A DNA stretch of 64,000 nucleotides from Didymella arachidicola (taxonomy: Eukaryota > Ascomycota > Dothideomycetes > Pleosporales > Didymellaceae): the NCBI GenBank assembly GCA_016630955.3, contig CM049993.1, forward strand, positions 1,054,001 through 1,118,000, read 5' to 3'. Below, in pieces: positions 9,996 to 20,615 of the stretch; the stretch's first letter is position 1; the number at the start of each line of letters is the position of its first letter. The notes beneath the pieces are model-generated. The model did no database searches. It was not told the DNA's origin and saw only the letters and a list, made by a program, of their open reading frames with translations. The position numbers were made by a program, and so were the translations under genes.

Positions 9996-11870
9996 CTACA
10001 GCTTCGCACCCCCCTCCCTCCTCGCAACAACCCTCAGATCCTTCCTCAGAATCTTCCCACTCGGCGACTTGGGAATCGCATCCAAAAACACCACGCCGCC
10101 CCTCAACTGCTTGTGGCTCGCCACATTCGCCTTGACCCACTCCTGGATCTGCGCGCCGCTGATCTGGTTCTGATCCGCGACGATATACGCCCGGGGGACT
10201 TCGTTCGTGCCCGCGTCCGCAGGCACGCCAATCACGGCGGCGTCGAGGATGTGCTCGTGGCTTAGAAGTAGGGCTTCTAGCTCCGCGGGTGCGACTTGCA
10301 GACCTTTGTACTTGATTAATTCCTTTTTGCGATCGACAATGTAGAAAAGGCCGTTGCGGAACTCGGCGATGTCACCTGTGCAGAACCACTCGCCTGCAAA
10401 TGCCTCGCGGTCCGCAGCCTCGTTCTGGTAGTACCCCTTGCACACCACGGGTCCCTTTACCCACACTTCTCCTGGCATCCCCGGCTCGACGTCCGCGCCC
10501 GAATCGTCCACGATGCGCGCCACCATGTTCGGGATGAGCGGGGAAACCGACCCCGTGTCGTCGCTGAGATGCATCGGCATCACCGTCGCGCTGCCCGTTG
10601 TCTCGCTGAGCCCCCACGTCTGCGAGATGAAGCACTCCGGGCCGCCGAGCTTGGCGGACGCGGAGTGCTGCAGCTCCTTTCCCAGGGGCGCGGCGCCGCT
10701 GATTGCGATTTCCAGGGTGGCGAATTGGGTGGTTACTTCGGGGGATTTGGCGATGAGGAGGTAGATGGGTGGGACGGTGAAGAAGAAGGTTATGCGGTGT
10801 TGGGCGTTGTGGGCGAGGAACTCGGGGAAGGAGAAGCGCGGCATCCAGTATACAGGGCCGCCCATGTAGAAGGGGTTGATTAGGTAGCCTTGAATCCCTG
10901 CGATGTGAGCGACGGGTAGGTGGGCGAGGGTGCGGTATTCGAAGGGAGGGCGGTTAGGTTGCGCGTTGCGCGTGTCCAGCCAGGATTTGAACATGTCGCC
11001 TGGGATGACGGCTTCGGCGACGAGGTTAGCGTGCGAGAGTTTGACGCCTGTGAGTGTCAGTTTCGAGATAAGATAGAGGTGGGAAGGTGAGGGATGCAAT
11101 ACCCTTGGGTAACCCCGTGGTGCCGGAACTGTAGATCAGCACGACGAGGCTGTTCTCCAGCACGGTGCGGTCGGTGATGCGCTGCCACTCCAACTCCTCG
11201 TTCGAGTTTACTAGATTCGGGCCCAGGCTGCCATCGCCCTGGACAACTTTGAGCGTCCATGACGCATCTTCACTCATTAGTACTACTCTCCCGCCACCAT
11301 TTGCTCCCCATCCTGCATCCTCTGCTGCCCGCACAGCAACATCTCTCGTCGCCTCGCACGTGACCAAGATCTTACTCCCAGCCTGGACTATCTGCTTGCT
11401 CAGCTCGCCGGCAGTGCTCGCTGCACTTGCAGCGCTGAAGACTCCTTCTGCGCCGATGACGCCGTAAAAGAGCGTGGGCAGGAGGTAGTGCCCAGTCGAT
11501 ATGACGGAGATAACGTCCTTCCCTGGCCCCTGCACACCAATTCCGAAGTGCTTGCGCAGAGCGGCAGAAGTTGAGTGTGTGAGCGCGCGGCAGCGGGCGA
11601 CGGTGAGCTGTAGAGACGGGTCAGCAGCAGAGACATGGATCGGCGTGTTGTCATCTGCGAGGGAGTGCTTGGAGTCTGTTTGCGTCAATAGTGAACTTAT
11701 GATGGACCGGAAATTTGGTCGCGAGCTTGGTGATATCACTCTCAGAATTGCTGTTTCTGGAGATTGAACATACCGAACAGTAACGTCAGAATATCCAGAT
11801 CCGGGACTGGATATGTCTTCGCAGCGCGGTAAAATATGCCTTCAGGCGTCCTGTCCACTATCGTCGTCAT
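9996..11870 (-). CDS. Peroxisomal 4-coumarate:CoA ligase-like acyl-CoA synthetase
   Basis: Adenylate-forming enzyme that should activate an aryl or fatty acid to its CoA thioester. Three exons, 11870-11774, 11675-11103 and 11047-9996, give 573 residues; the second junction restores the ATP-binding motif YSSGTTGLPKGVKLSH exactly. Other family motifs are TWGLSETTG, WFCTGDIAEF, VDRKKELIKYKGLQVAPAELE and the catalytic lysine in PKSPSGKILRK. The last three residues are AKL, a type 1 peroxisomal targeting signal, so the enzyme should work in peroxisomes, as many fungal 4CL-like ligases do. The substrate cannot be named. An in-frame upstream ATG-like extension to 11930 exists, but the 11870 start is a true ATG. 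Confidence 0.9.
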
Positions 11871-12339
11871 GTTTGTTGCATGAACTTCGACGACGAGGGC
11901 GATAACGCAATTGACAAGCTCTGCTATCACTGCGGGCGTTCAATGCAGAGTAGAAGACGGGTTAATGAAGCTTCGCGGCGTATTGATTCAGTGTTTGTAT
12001 TGTTGTTTCGAGTGCGCCCGTCTATTTGCATCAACAGTACGTTGACCGCGGTACCATCATCCCCTCGCGTGAGCTCGAGGTTCCTCGGCTCCTCAGCTTA
12101 AGAGCTATCAACGCGTTACGCCGTTACCCATGTGGTCTTAGTGCTACCGGCGATCTTCGGTAATTAACTTCGGTCAAGTCAGTGCCGTCGAGTAAGCGGG
12201 GTAAACTCTGGGGTTAGTGTGCACCGTTATGAGGCTCGGCGGGAGCATACACCCGATGGCTCGCAGTATTGGTGCAGGTGATGGTTCTTGTGAGACCATG
12301 TTAAGCATATGCATAGCTTCGTCTGCCAGCAGATGTCTA
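11871..12339. other. Intergenic, promoter of acyl-CoA ligase
   Basis: No gene seen. It lies between the start of the ligase and the 3' end of the next leftward gene. Confidence 0.6.
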
Positions 12340-13654
12340 TCAGGTGCGGCGCTTCTTGCTGGGGCTGTCGTCGTTCAGTCCTGCGACGTCAGTAGCAGTA
12401 TTACTTGCATTGTTGGCCCTGCCACTCTTCCTCCTCTTACGCTTCTTCTTGTTTGTAGCTGGCTCAACCATATCATTCTGCTCTTCTGGCGCCCCAGCCG
12501 TACCTGTGTCAAGCTTGTTGCTTGTCTCTTCAGATTGCATGACTCCAGGTTGCTCATCGTTCACATCGTCATCATTGGGATTCCCAGGCTTGCGTCGCTT
12601 GCGTTTCTTCTTGCCTCCCGAGTTGATGGCTGTATCCTCGGGCAACGGCTTGAACGTCATTGGAAGCGCTGCAGGTCGTGCAATAGGCGGCAGCTCGCTG
12701 ATATCCTCCTGGTTCGTGCGCATGCCTCTGGGGTTTTCTTTCTCGAGCAGCGCAAGATACTCGGCAGTGCGCCTTGTGTGTTCGACTTTGGTCATGATCT
12801 TCCAGTCGTCCGGTTTGCCCATCTCTCTCCATTTGTTCCATGTCCCCTCGTGCATCACATTACCACTGAGTACAACGAATGCGCAGCTGTTCCAGAGTGT
12901 GTGCACTGCTTGGACCGGCAGCCACTTTGGCTTCAATTGCCCATGTTCCGTAAGCCACTGCGCTACTCTTGCAGGTGTTGGACATATGTTGCGTAGATGC
13001 GGCTCTACGTAGATGGTTCGTTGGTCCCAGAAGCTCAACCCATCGTCATCTACGACCTCGAACGAGTTTGTTGGGACGAAGGGAAGAGGATTGGTAGATG
13101 GGCGACGCCGGACATAGTATTCGTTACTCGACAGCTCGAGAATATCTGACGGGTGGTCGTGTAGGGCTTGCTGGAGGAGGATCTGGGTAGCTTCTGGCTT
13201 CAGCTTCGAGATGTAAGGGTGTTCGAGGATCGCTGTGAGATGTATATCTGTGCCTAATGAGTACCCAAACGCAATATGCGCAGCTGATGTATATCGCACA
13301 ATTCTCATCCCCATCGACCACCCTGTATCGTTTCTTGAGCCATCTTGAACGCTCTTCGTCTTGGTGTGCGTAATCTGTGAAGATCAACTCGATACCAGCA
13401 GCTACTTGCGAAATGTATTCTGGTGTGACAGGTCTGGTGGTGAACCTGGGGCCGCGAGACGGGGCTGGCGCATCTGGAGCTACATCTTGCTGTGGTATGG
13501 GTGAGTCCATGCTCGCGTCTCCCATTGCTTCAATGAGCCCATCTCTGCTGTTAGTGTCATCCTTGCTTGTTTTAGATTTTGCTGACGGCTTCGACAATCT
13601 TGGTCGTGGAGACTCCTTCACGCCCTTGAGCCTGACTGCTCTTGGAACAAACAT
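12340..13654 (-). CDS. La-motif/RRM protein, LARP7/Pof8-like (tentative)
   Basis: Two exons, 13654-13300 and 13247-12340, give 420 residues; the 52-nt intron (donor GTGCGA, acceptor CAG) joins in phase 1 and restores DGDENYIHLTAILEHPYI. Residues about 60-150 have the outline of a La motif: the helix IELIFTDY, a basic KKRYRVVDGDE segment, and a closing LSSNEYYVRRRP like the end of La winged helices. An RRM-like unit follows, starting RTIYVEPHLRNI and containing NSCAFVVLSG. The C-terminal third is low-complexity with two KKKRKRRK clusters that suit nuclear or nucleolar localisation. Known LARP7-family proteins bind the 3' ends of small nuclear RNAs or telomerase RNA (Pof8). The assignment rests on eye-matching, and a generic RNA-binding function is the safe reading. 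The start at 13654 is the first ATG; upstream codons are non-ATG. Confidence 0.55.
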
Positions 13655-13892
13655 CCTGAAGGCCAGTGACTGCAGACGGTGTCGCAGCAACAAAGTCGCG
13701 GAGTGACGGAGGACGCGATCGCGCGGAGCTGTGACGCACAGACGAATGTTCGAACTACGTCAACCGCGGCTTTGGTAAGTAAAGGCTCAATCATATATCA
13801 CAATTCAAGCCCATCCTCCGTACCGATATTTTGGGACTTAATCGCTCCACTTCTCTATACTCCAAACCAGACGCGCTCACACGTCGGCAGCC

Positions 13893-14819
13893 ATGGCGAA
13901 AGAGAAGAACTACAACCCAGTGCAAGAGCAGAAGAAAGCCGACAAAGCCAAAGCCCTCCGCAAACAGAAAGCCAATGTCCAAGCCCAGCGCAACGAAAAG
14001 CTCGCCCGCCGCAACCCCGCCCGCATCCAGCGCGATATTGACCAGCTCAAAGATCTCGAGCAGAGTGGTGCACTACGCCCGCACGAGCGCCAGCGCCTCA
14101 CAGAGCTCGAGAGGGACCTCGCAGCAGTCAACAAGGCGCGCACCGCGCTCGGCGACAAGGCACCCCAGTTCAAGCCGGAGAGGCGACACGATGACTTCGC
14201 AGAGCGCGGCGGGAGAGATGGAAGGGGCCGCGGCGGCGGCGTGCTAGGCAAGCGGACGAGGGACGGGCAGAGGAAGGAGGACGACAGCAGTGATACCGAT
14301 GCAGATGTGGCAAATATCCCCATGCCACGGGACACGCCACCGCCGATACCGCGACAGCGCCAGCGCAAGACACAAGAGCAGCAGGAAGATGCGCCCGAGC
14401 CCAAGAAAGCACAGATTGTCTACGAGGCGGCGCCGCAGAAACGCGATTTCCTCAAGGAGGCGACCAAATTCATGCCAGCTGCGGTTGCACAGAAGATGAA
14501 GCTGGCAAAGGGAGAGGGGAGGCTGTTAGAACCGGAGGAATTTGACAAGCTGCAAGAGGACGGATATATGGGCAAGGAGAAGGTCGAGGGTGCATCTGAA
14601 GCTGCGCCCGAAGCTGATCCAGCGCTTGACGAATTTTTGAAGGCGACAGCTAGCGAGGCTGCTGAGAAAGCAGCAGAGGCAGCGGTTGAAGAAGCGCAAT
14701 ACGACATGATGGCAGCAGAGGCTCAGGGGACGATGCATGGGATATCGTCAGAAGCAAGAATTGCGGAGAACACACTGCGGCATGTGGAGATGGAAGAGGT
14801 TGAAGACGAGGACCTTTGA
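13893..14819 (+). CDS. Wbp11-like pre-mRNA splicing protein
   Basis: Single-exon gene of 308 residues. The N-terminal 80 residues (KNYNPVQEQKKADKAKALRK followed by NEKLARRNPARIQRDIDQLK) match the WW-domain-binding protein 11 family, which associates with spliceosomal factors in the nucleus. The middle has an Arg/Gly-rich patch and a short proline stretch (PMPRDTPPPIPRQRQRK), the expected WW-domain ligand, and the C-terminus is acidic. It is shorter than animal WBP11, as in other fungi. It starts 238 bp from the divergent LARP-like gene, so the two share a promoter interval. Confidence 0.85.
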   Translation: MAKEKNYNPVQEQKKADKAKALRKQKANVQAQRNEKLARRNPARIQRDIDQLKDLEQSGALRPHERQRLTELERDLAAVNKARTALGDKAPQFKPERRHDDFAERGGRDGRGRGGGVLGKRTRDGQRKEDDSSDTDADVANIPMPRDTPPPIPRQRQRKTQEQQEDAPEPKKAQIVYEAAPQKRDFLKEATKFMPAAVAQKMKLAKGEGRLLEPEEFDKLQEDGYMGKEKVEGASEAAPEADPALDEFLKATASEAAEKAAEAAVEEAQYDMMAAEAQGTMHGISSEARIAENTLRHVEMEEVEDEDL

Positions 14820-15157
14820 GACTCTTGAGCGAGCCATAGGCGGTCTATCGAACATGACACACTTCTACGACGTATTCCAGCCGCAACCATGAGCAATGAC
14901 ATCTGCTGATCGTGCAAGAAGAGGGCATTCAAATTGATAAGCGTGAGCTTCGTGTGATACTTAGCACACACTACCATGTGAACAGATCTGACGAACGAGC
15001 TTCAACGTCAACAAAATCTCATCACGATCAGTTCATGGTCACAGTATGAAGAGAAAGGTGTGTGATTCAATTATTCATTCGTGTCATAGGGTATAATGAT
15101 GCCCATCTGGCAATCTAAGCCGCGGGAAGAGTCGTAACAGAGCTACCGCTGGGTAGT
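14820..15157. other. Intergenic, convergent 3' ends
   Basis: No gene seen between the convergent Wbp11-like and Hsp12 genes. Confidence 0.7.
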
Positions 15158-15558
15158 CTACTGCTTGTTGCCACCAAGGGCGTTGGAGACAGAGTTGGCA
15201 GCGTTGCTGAGGCCGTCCTGAGCCTGCTTGAGGACACCCTCGCCCTGCTGGGAAGCGTTGTCGGAGCCGCCACGGACAGAGTCGCCAACCTTCTGACCGG
15301 TAGACTTCTGGCCCTCTGCCAAGTGTTAGCGTATGTTGAAACAAGGTCTGTGGTAAGAGGGGTACGAACCAGGCTGAACGGCGCCGGCAATGCGGTCACC
15401 AGCTCCGGACACGTTCTCGCTGATCTTGTCGGTGGTGGACTTCTGGGAGTCAGGAGTGACTGAGGGCTGAGTCAGTGTCTGTTGAGTGACAACAAGTGAT
15501 GGTGCTCACTCTTCTCCTGCGCCTGCTCGCCGAGACCCTTGCGAAGACTGTCAGACAT
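15158..15558 (-). CDS. hsp12: Hsp12/Awh11-family heat-shock protein
   Basis: Three exons, 15558-15510, 15459-15370 and 15315-15158, give 98 residues. The N-terminus MSDSLRKGLGEQAQEK followed by TPDSQKSTTDKISENVSGAGDRIAG is the hallmark of the Hsp12 family, small hydrophilic proteins that fold on membranes and accumulate under heat, osmotic or stationary-phase stress. A second GQKSTGQKVGDSVRGGSDN block repeats the QKST element. Both introns (50 and 54 nt) are in phase 1, with donors GTGAGC and GTTCGT. Confidence 0.93.
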
Positions 15559-17201
15559 CTTGAATGTGGGTTAGTGGGTTGGTTGGTGGAGAGTTGAAGT
15601 TTGTAGCTGAGTGTTGGAAAGTTGGTTGATGAAGGATGCTTGGAGCAGCGGAGCATGGAGGCCTTTAAGTAGGTACTTCCTACGCTTCGCACGTCACTAC
15701 AGCTTGTGAGAGAAGGTGCAATTCGATGCACTATCCCTGCCGCATAGGATCACAACAGGGTTGCACGCAACAAGGCAGCAGTCGAACTCACTTGTAATGA
15801 TGTCTGATAGCCACAGCTCCTACAGCAGATACTATTGGTCGATCGTTCAGCCAGGTATTAGTGTGATTGATGGGATTTGGCAGAAAGTCCATGGCACTTC
15901 CGTCATTTCGAGGCACATGTTTAGATCTGAGCCGCTGTTGCATTGCGGAAGGGCCCCACCTGCTCGCACTGGGTTGTTTGTGGATACGCGACTGCCCCTC
16001 GGCTACGTCACTACGCAAACAAGCAAGTCGCGCGCCAGAGCTCGGCCTCTGCCACCGCGTCCAGCGCGTCATTATTGTGGTCACTGCCAGCTCCACAGTG
16101 GGTGACCTCAACATGGCAGGAGAGCACAAGATCACAGAAGCGGTCTTGCCGCTGTGGCGCAATCCTGTTGAGCGAGCTCCTCCCGCACCACTTACGCTCG
16201 CGTTTGACTGGAGCATGTTCACTGTCCGCCTCGCGGCACAGCAACTCCATATATCTCGGCCATTCCATCATCAATCGAGATCTCTTCCATTCTTGCCGTA
16301 CGCCATCTCATCGTGACCAGGCAGCCCCACGGGTGTAATCGTGCAGCAAGCACAGCTGACTGCAGATCGGGATGTTACTCGTCGAAGTCCGAGGCCTGGT
16401 GAGCTTCGGGGTTGAGATGAGGGGTATGATCACAACGCTGCCTTGCTGCAATGCCAAGATCTCTGATCAGTATCTGGAGATTACTTTTGTGTTCTCTGAC
16501 ATGGCAAGCTACAGGAGGATGCTGCGGAGATGACAGGGCGCCCTGCAACTGGCCTCCAAGGCAGAGAACGATTCGACGACTTTGCTCCAGAGTAGTGTCT
16601 CAGCCGACCACAGCAGTCATCTGCCTCACCACGACCATCGATCCTTGATTAGACATGCACGGTCCGAGTCAGAAAGAAGCAAGACTCCTGGAGCCGCTCC
16701 AGACCTCTACGGGTTGTGCTTGAGGTCGAGACAACCTATGAACCAGAGGTATACTGTAATCGAGACAGAGTCGCAGCTTTCTCCAGGAGATTATCTCAGG
16801 CTACTTCGCATCCTGCATGCTGCTCTGTGGCGCCAATCTTTAGTGAGCTGTGTCGTCTACGTTGGCGCTTAGCTGAGACCTTACTGTCTCGCCTTGCGGC
16901 CTCCATGTTGAGGCTGTGGAGGCACAGGAGCCACCTTTCACAAGCCACGTTCCAGTGTTCCTGGGCTTTCCCGTATCTTGCCTAACTCGCCGCTGATTTG
17001 CCGGCCCGTCAAACGTCAACGCCAATCAGGGTTCATCGTTGACTTATCTCCGTGTTGGAAACCACTTTTGACGTGTGTTTCAGAACATCATTTGAAGCCT
17101 ACCCTTGACAACATCTGCCTCGTTAATCACGATAGGATCCACGTCGTCAGGCTCCAACGGCTTTCACCGTACTAAGCGCTCCCACAATATGTCAATCACC
17201 G
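15559..17201. other. Long intergenic region upstream of hsp12
   Basis: About 1.6 kb without a recognisable gene. Open frames are short, overlapping and without family resemblance. The part next to 15558 must hold the hsp12 promoter. Confidence 0.5.
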
Positions 17202-17504
17202 CTATCGTCTGTGAGATGGGCCATGGCTATGGTTAGAGCCACTAAGTTGCCCAAGATCAGTGCTTGCATAATCCTCAATCTCACCGACAGAGTGCGCCTT
17301 GCTGGCAGTGCTGGTGTCGCACCAGGATGCAGGCCTGGCATCTGAATGTCTGGTCAGCTTGATGGTTGCAACAGCATCATCGCCAAGGATATAAGCGCTG
17401 TCTCGCGGTAGTTGTAGCGCGCAGTCAGTGTTGTCATTCAAGAAACACGTCAAGGTCTGGCACTGAGCATGTTTCTGGATCGAGGTGTTGTACCCCATGG
17501 TCAT
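17202..17504 (-). CDS. Possible small cysteine-containing protein (weak)
   Basis: A 100-codon frame from ATG 17504 reads with fairly protein-like composition (QCQTLTCFLNDNTDCALQLP near the start) and has four cysteines. It has no signal peptide, no intron evidence and no family that I recognise. It is divergent from the GH76 gene. It may be noise; listed because it is the only frame in this 2-kb gap that looks at all coding. Confidence 0.18.
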   Translation of the reverse strand: MTMGYNTSIQKHAQCQTLTCFLNDNTDCALQLPRDSAYILGDDAVATIKLTRHSDARPASWCDTSTASKAHSVGEIEDYASTDLGQLSGSNHSHGPSHRR

Positions 17505-17583
17505 GGTTTCGTTTCGGCACTATAGTGTTTCTTTGGGCATATAACACATAGCATCCCTCAAGTTTGACGTCTTCACTGGGATT

Positions 17584-17589
17584 TATAAA
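17584..17589 (+). promoter_or_regulatory. TATA box of the GH76 gene
   Basis: TATAAA within TTTATAAAG, 62 bp upstream of the GH76 start codon at 17646, a normal TATA position for a regulated fungal gene. Confidence 0.55.
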
Positions 17590-17645
17590 GCGTTGTATTA
17601 CTCGCACAAAAGCTCTTATCGATTCTTACATTGCGTCTATCCACT

Positions 17646-18746
17646 ATGAAGTACTTCTGCTCACTGACTGTTGCGTTTCTTTTGTTGGAAACAACGCAGG
17701 CCGACTTTGCAAGCGACGCAGAGTCTGCTATCAAGCTTCTTCAAGATAAATGGTACAGCACAGAGACAGGCCTGTGGTATGTCAAGTCCTCTCTGCACAC
17801 AATTCACACTAATAAGTCTTGAAGGGACAACATGTGGTGGCAGAGTGGTAACATCGTAGAGACTATTGCCAAATTCGGCAAGCAAGACGAGCACTTCAAG
17901 CAAACCGCCATCGACATCGTCTCGAATACATACAACAAGTCTCCAAACCAAAAAGGCTACAGCAACTGGAAGAACGACTTCTTTGACGATGAAGGGTGGT
18001 GGGCCATGGGCTGGATTGCGTCCTACGATCTAACGGGCGATGAAAAGTATCTCAACACAGCCAAAGACCTCTTCCACGACATGACCACGGGCTGGACCAC
18101 GCCCTGCAGGGGCGGCATCTGGTGGAACAAGCCCAAAGACTCCATTGCGGCCATCGCCAACGAGCTGTTCCTCGCCGTTGGCGCTTCACTCGCCAACCGC
18201 GTCCCTGCGGACGAGAAAGCAGAATACCAGAACTGGGCGCAGATGGAATGGGACTGGTTCTGGCAGTCCGGCGTCATCAACGGTGACGCGCTGGTGAATG
18301 ACGGTGTCGACAAAACGACGTGCCAGAACGACGGCAAGACAACGTACACATACAACCAAGGCGTTGTGCTCGCAGGCCTCTCGGAGCTCGCCAGAGCGAA
18401 AAGCGATGGCGGATTCATTGCTCATGCGCGTGACCTCGCCAGCGCGAGTATGAACAGACTGAGCGATAACGGTGTCTTGACTGAGCCGGTCCAGCACCCG
18501 CTTGATCAGACGGGCGCCATGTTTAAAGGTGCGTATGTCAGGGGCCTGTCGACGCTGAACGAGAACGAAGGGCAGCAGGCGTACACCGACTTCTTGAAGA
18601 AGAACGCTGATTCGGTGCTTGCGAATGCGAGAGATGGTGAGGGTGTGTTCAGGGATCGCTGGCAGGGTGGGAGTGATGGGAGCAATGCGGCGAGTCACGC
18701 GGCGGGTATTGATGCGCTGGTTGCTGCTGCACAGGCTTCGACTTGA
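17646..18746 (+). CDS. Secreted glycoside hydrolase family 76 (alpha-1,6-mannanase type)
   Basis: Two exons, 17646-17776 and 17825-18746, give 350 residues. The 48-nt intron (GTATGT...AAG) joins in phase 2 and restores GLWDNMWWQSGN. Residues 1-19 form a signal peptide (MKYFCSLTVAFLLLETTQA). The GH76 catalytic pair sits in FFDDEGWWA near residue 98, and the family motif TYNQGV is near residue 217. GH76 enzymes cleave alpha-1,6-mannan, and some act in cell-wall remodelling and cross-linking of GPI proteins (Dcw1/Dfg5). This copy ends in AAQAST without a hydrophobic GPI tail, so it is probably released or wall-bound rather than membrane-anchored. Confidence 0.92.
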
Positions 18747-19240
18747 GCGTGTCGTGGGCATTTCCTTTCACGACGGACATTGTCTTGGAGTCGAATCATA
18801 GCTTTTGCAAGGCGTTTGGAGCATCACAAGGGTTGGCTATTTGGAGGAGTGCTCCGATTGGTTGCTGTGGCGGGCAAGGCGCGCGTTGTGAGTTGGTGTG
18901 CTGTCTCGCTGTTGTTTGTTTGCGCTTTTGGCATCTTATACCCACCAGTTGTTGTTCTGTTTCATAATCTAGTCTCGAGATGACCGCAGTACCTTCGTAT
19001 CTTGCAAGTCATTGTCTCATAACGACCTCCCTCGCAACTGACCGGGAAGCATCGCGGATAGTTCGCACTGCTGAACAAAAGGAAGTTGCGATCATCGAGG
19101 CACGAGGACGCACGTGTTCGGGAGAAAGTGGGGTCCACGTGCGCCTGATCACAAGTGCCGAGATCACGTGGTGGACACTAACAAAAAATTGAATATCCAC
19201 CACCACAACCACAGCCAATGTCTGGGCCAGTTGAAACGTC
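18747..19240. other. Intergenic
   Basis: No gene seen between the GH76 gene and the tRNA terminator. Confidence 0.7.
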
Positions 19241-19245
19241 AAAAA
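19241..19245 (-). terminator. RNA polymerase III terminator of tRNA-Glu
   Basis: A run of five T on the minus strand, seven bases past the tRNA discriminator base, the usual Pol III stop. Confidence 0.75.
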
Positions 19246-19251
19246 TGATAT

Positions 19252-19333
19252 TTCCGTCACGGGGAATCGAACCCCGGCCACATCGGCACTTGCGAATGAG
19301 AGCGATGTATCCTAGCCACTAGACCATAACGGA
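19252..19333 (-). tRNA. tRNA-Glu (CTC) with a 10-nt intron
   Basis: The minus strand folds as a tRNA: acceptor TCCGTTA pairs with TGACGGA (one G-T pair), the A box is TGGTCTAGTGG, the T arm is CCGGGGTTCGATTCCCCG, and the anticodon stem is CATCG with CGATG. Between these stem arms lie 17 nt instead of 7, consistent with CTC anticodon followed by A37 and a 10-nt intron TTCGCAAGTG before position 38. The mature length is 72 plus intron, total 82 with the discriminator A at 19252. Confidence 0.93.
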
Positions 19334-19680
19334 TTGTTTCGATGGGAGAATGTTCGCATCGTAGTATTATAATCTGGTCGTTCCATCCAGGCGCTCCTCT
19401 TTTTGACAGCCAGCGGTGTCATCACCTGCAAAAGCCTTTCGAAAATCCACATACTGGCTTGTAGGATGTCGAGACTGCGTTGCCTGCAGCTGAACACCGC
19501 ATCAACAAGATGATAGCTTCACATGATATGCGACTTGCGAACCTTACATATTGATTGGTTTCTACTAGAGGACATCAAGTCGAACTGACTGTGGGTATTA
19601 AGTAAAACATGCAAATAGATGTGCCACCACGCTCGCTAGCGACATCTTCCAACTCACAAGCATACCCCTTAGCTTGTAGC
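19334..19680. other. Intergenic
   Basis: No gene seen. It contains the 5' flank of the tRNA and possibly the 3' UTR of the thioesterase gene. Confidence 0.65.
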
Positions 19681-19812
19681 TTAAGGCTGCTTTGATGTTT
19701 CGACTTCGGGAATCCCACGCCTCCTGCGCCAGACAAACCATGTGATGATAATCAACACCACGATCGTCGTCACTGCCTGAGTCGATGGGTATGTAGATGG
19801 ACTTTGAGCGAG
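19681..19812 (-). other. In-frame transmembrane extension after the thioesterase stop codon
   Basis: Directly after the TGA of the thioesterase (19815-19813) the same frame stays open for 43 codons, to TAA at 19683-19681. It encodes a Ser/Thr/Pro linker (QSPSTYPSTQ), a hydrophobic segment (AVTTIVVLIIITWFVW) and a stop-transfer-like RRRRG, then a polar tail. The stop context is TGA CTC, and TGA followed by C is the leaky class. This would give a membrane-anchored isoform by readthrough or by alternative splicing; no expression evidence is available from sequence. Confidence 0.45.
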
Positions 19813-20615
19813 TCAGAGCTCGGACTTGTCGCCCAGCGCAGGGATCTGCTGTTTGAGGTAGGCCTCAAGATGGTCAATCTCATCTGCGTCTGCAGAATGC
19901 ACGAGACCCTTGTACGTCCTAAAGTCGACCTTGTAGCCATGTGACGTGAGCTCGTCCGCGCTGAGCTTGCCATATTTGTGTGCAACGACCTGGTCGGCAT
20001 CGCCATGTCCCATGAAGATGGGCGTGTTCTGGTTGGGGTTATCGGTGGGAATCATGTCCTTGATCTTCTTTTGCAACAGCAGATAGCAGCTCAAGCCGAA
20101 GATTCCTCCCAGCTGGTTCTTGTATGTGACTCCGGACAGCAGAGACATAGCGCCTCCTTGAGAGAATCCGCCGATAACAATTCGGTTCGCGGGGATGCCC
20201 TTTTCGACCTCGGCATCGATGAGGGAGTGGAAATAGTCGCGGGACTTAAGAATGCCGGCTTCGTCCTCCTCGCGATCGGTGATAGTGCTGAGCGACTTGA
20301 TATCATACCATCCTGGCATGCTCATGCCCATGTTCTGGTGTCATTAGCAAATACAGTGCGGAGAACCATAGATGCGCGCACCAAAGTGATGGGAATGTTG
20401 GGTGCATTCGGAAAGATGAATGAAACCTCCTCAAACTTGCTGCGCCTGCGCCAGTTCTCTGCAAGAAAGATCCTACGAGCATTAGCTGCATGTCTCGGTA
20501 GCACAAACAACGCGCCTCACCATCCCGCGCCAGAGTCGCCCAAGCCGTGGGCAACAATCACAGTGGCTGTGTGCTTCTTCAGCGCAGGTACAACGAGAGG
20601 TGCTCTTCCAGCCAT
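19813..20615 (-). CDS. Acyl-protein thioesterase 1 (alpha/beta hydrolase)
   Basis: Removes palmitoyl groups from S-acylated proteins such as G-alpha and Ras. Three exons, 20615-20521, 20472-20382 and 20334-19813, give 235 residues; junctions restore GLGDSGAGWIFLAENWRR and PNIPITLNMGMSMPGWYD, both family landmarks. The nucleophile is Ser120 in GGFSQGG, the acid is Asp174 in HGDAD and the base is His208 in LVHSAD, with the spacing seen in human APT1. Usual length for the family. The second donor is GTGCGC. The stop codon is followed in frame by a transmembrane extension (19681-19812). It shares a 391-bp promoter interval with the divergent DNA glycosylase gene. Confidence 0.93.

Noticed and set aside
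9996..11870. Part of a secondary-metabolite cluster (ligase next to a Zn2Cys6 regulator)
   Set aside because: Flanking genes are housekeeping; no PKS, NRPS, P450 or tailoring genes are present.
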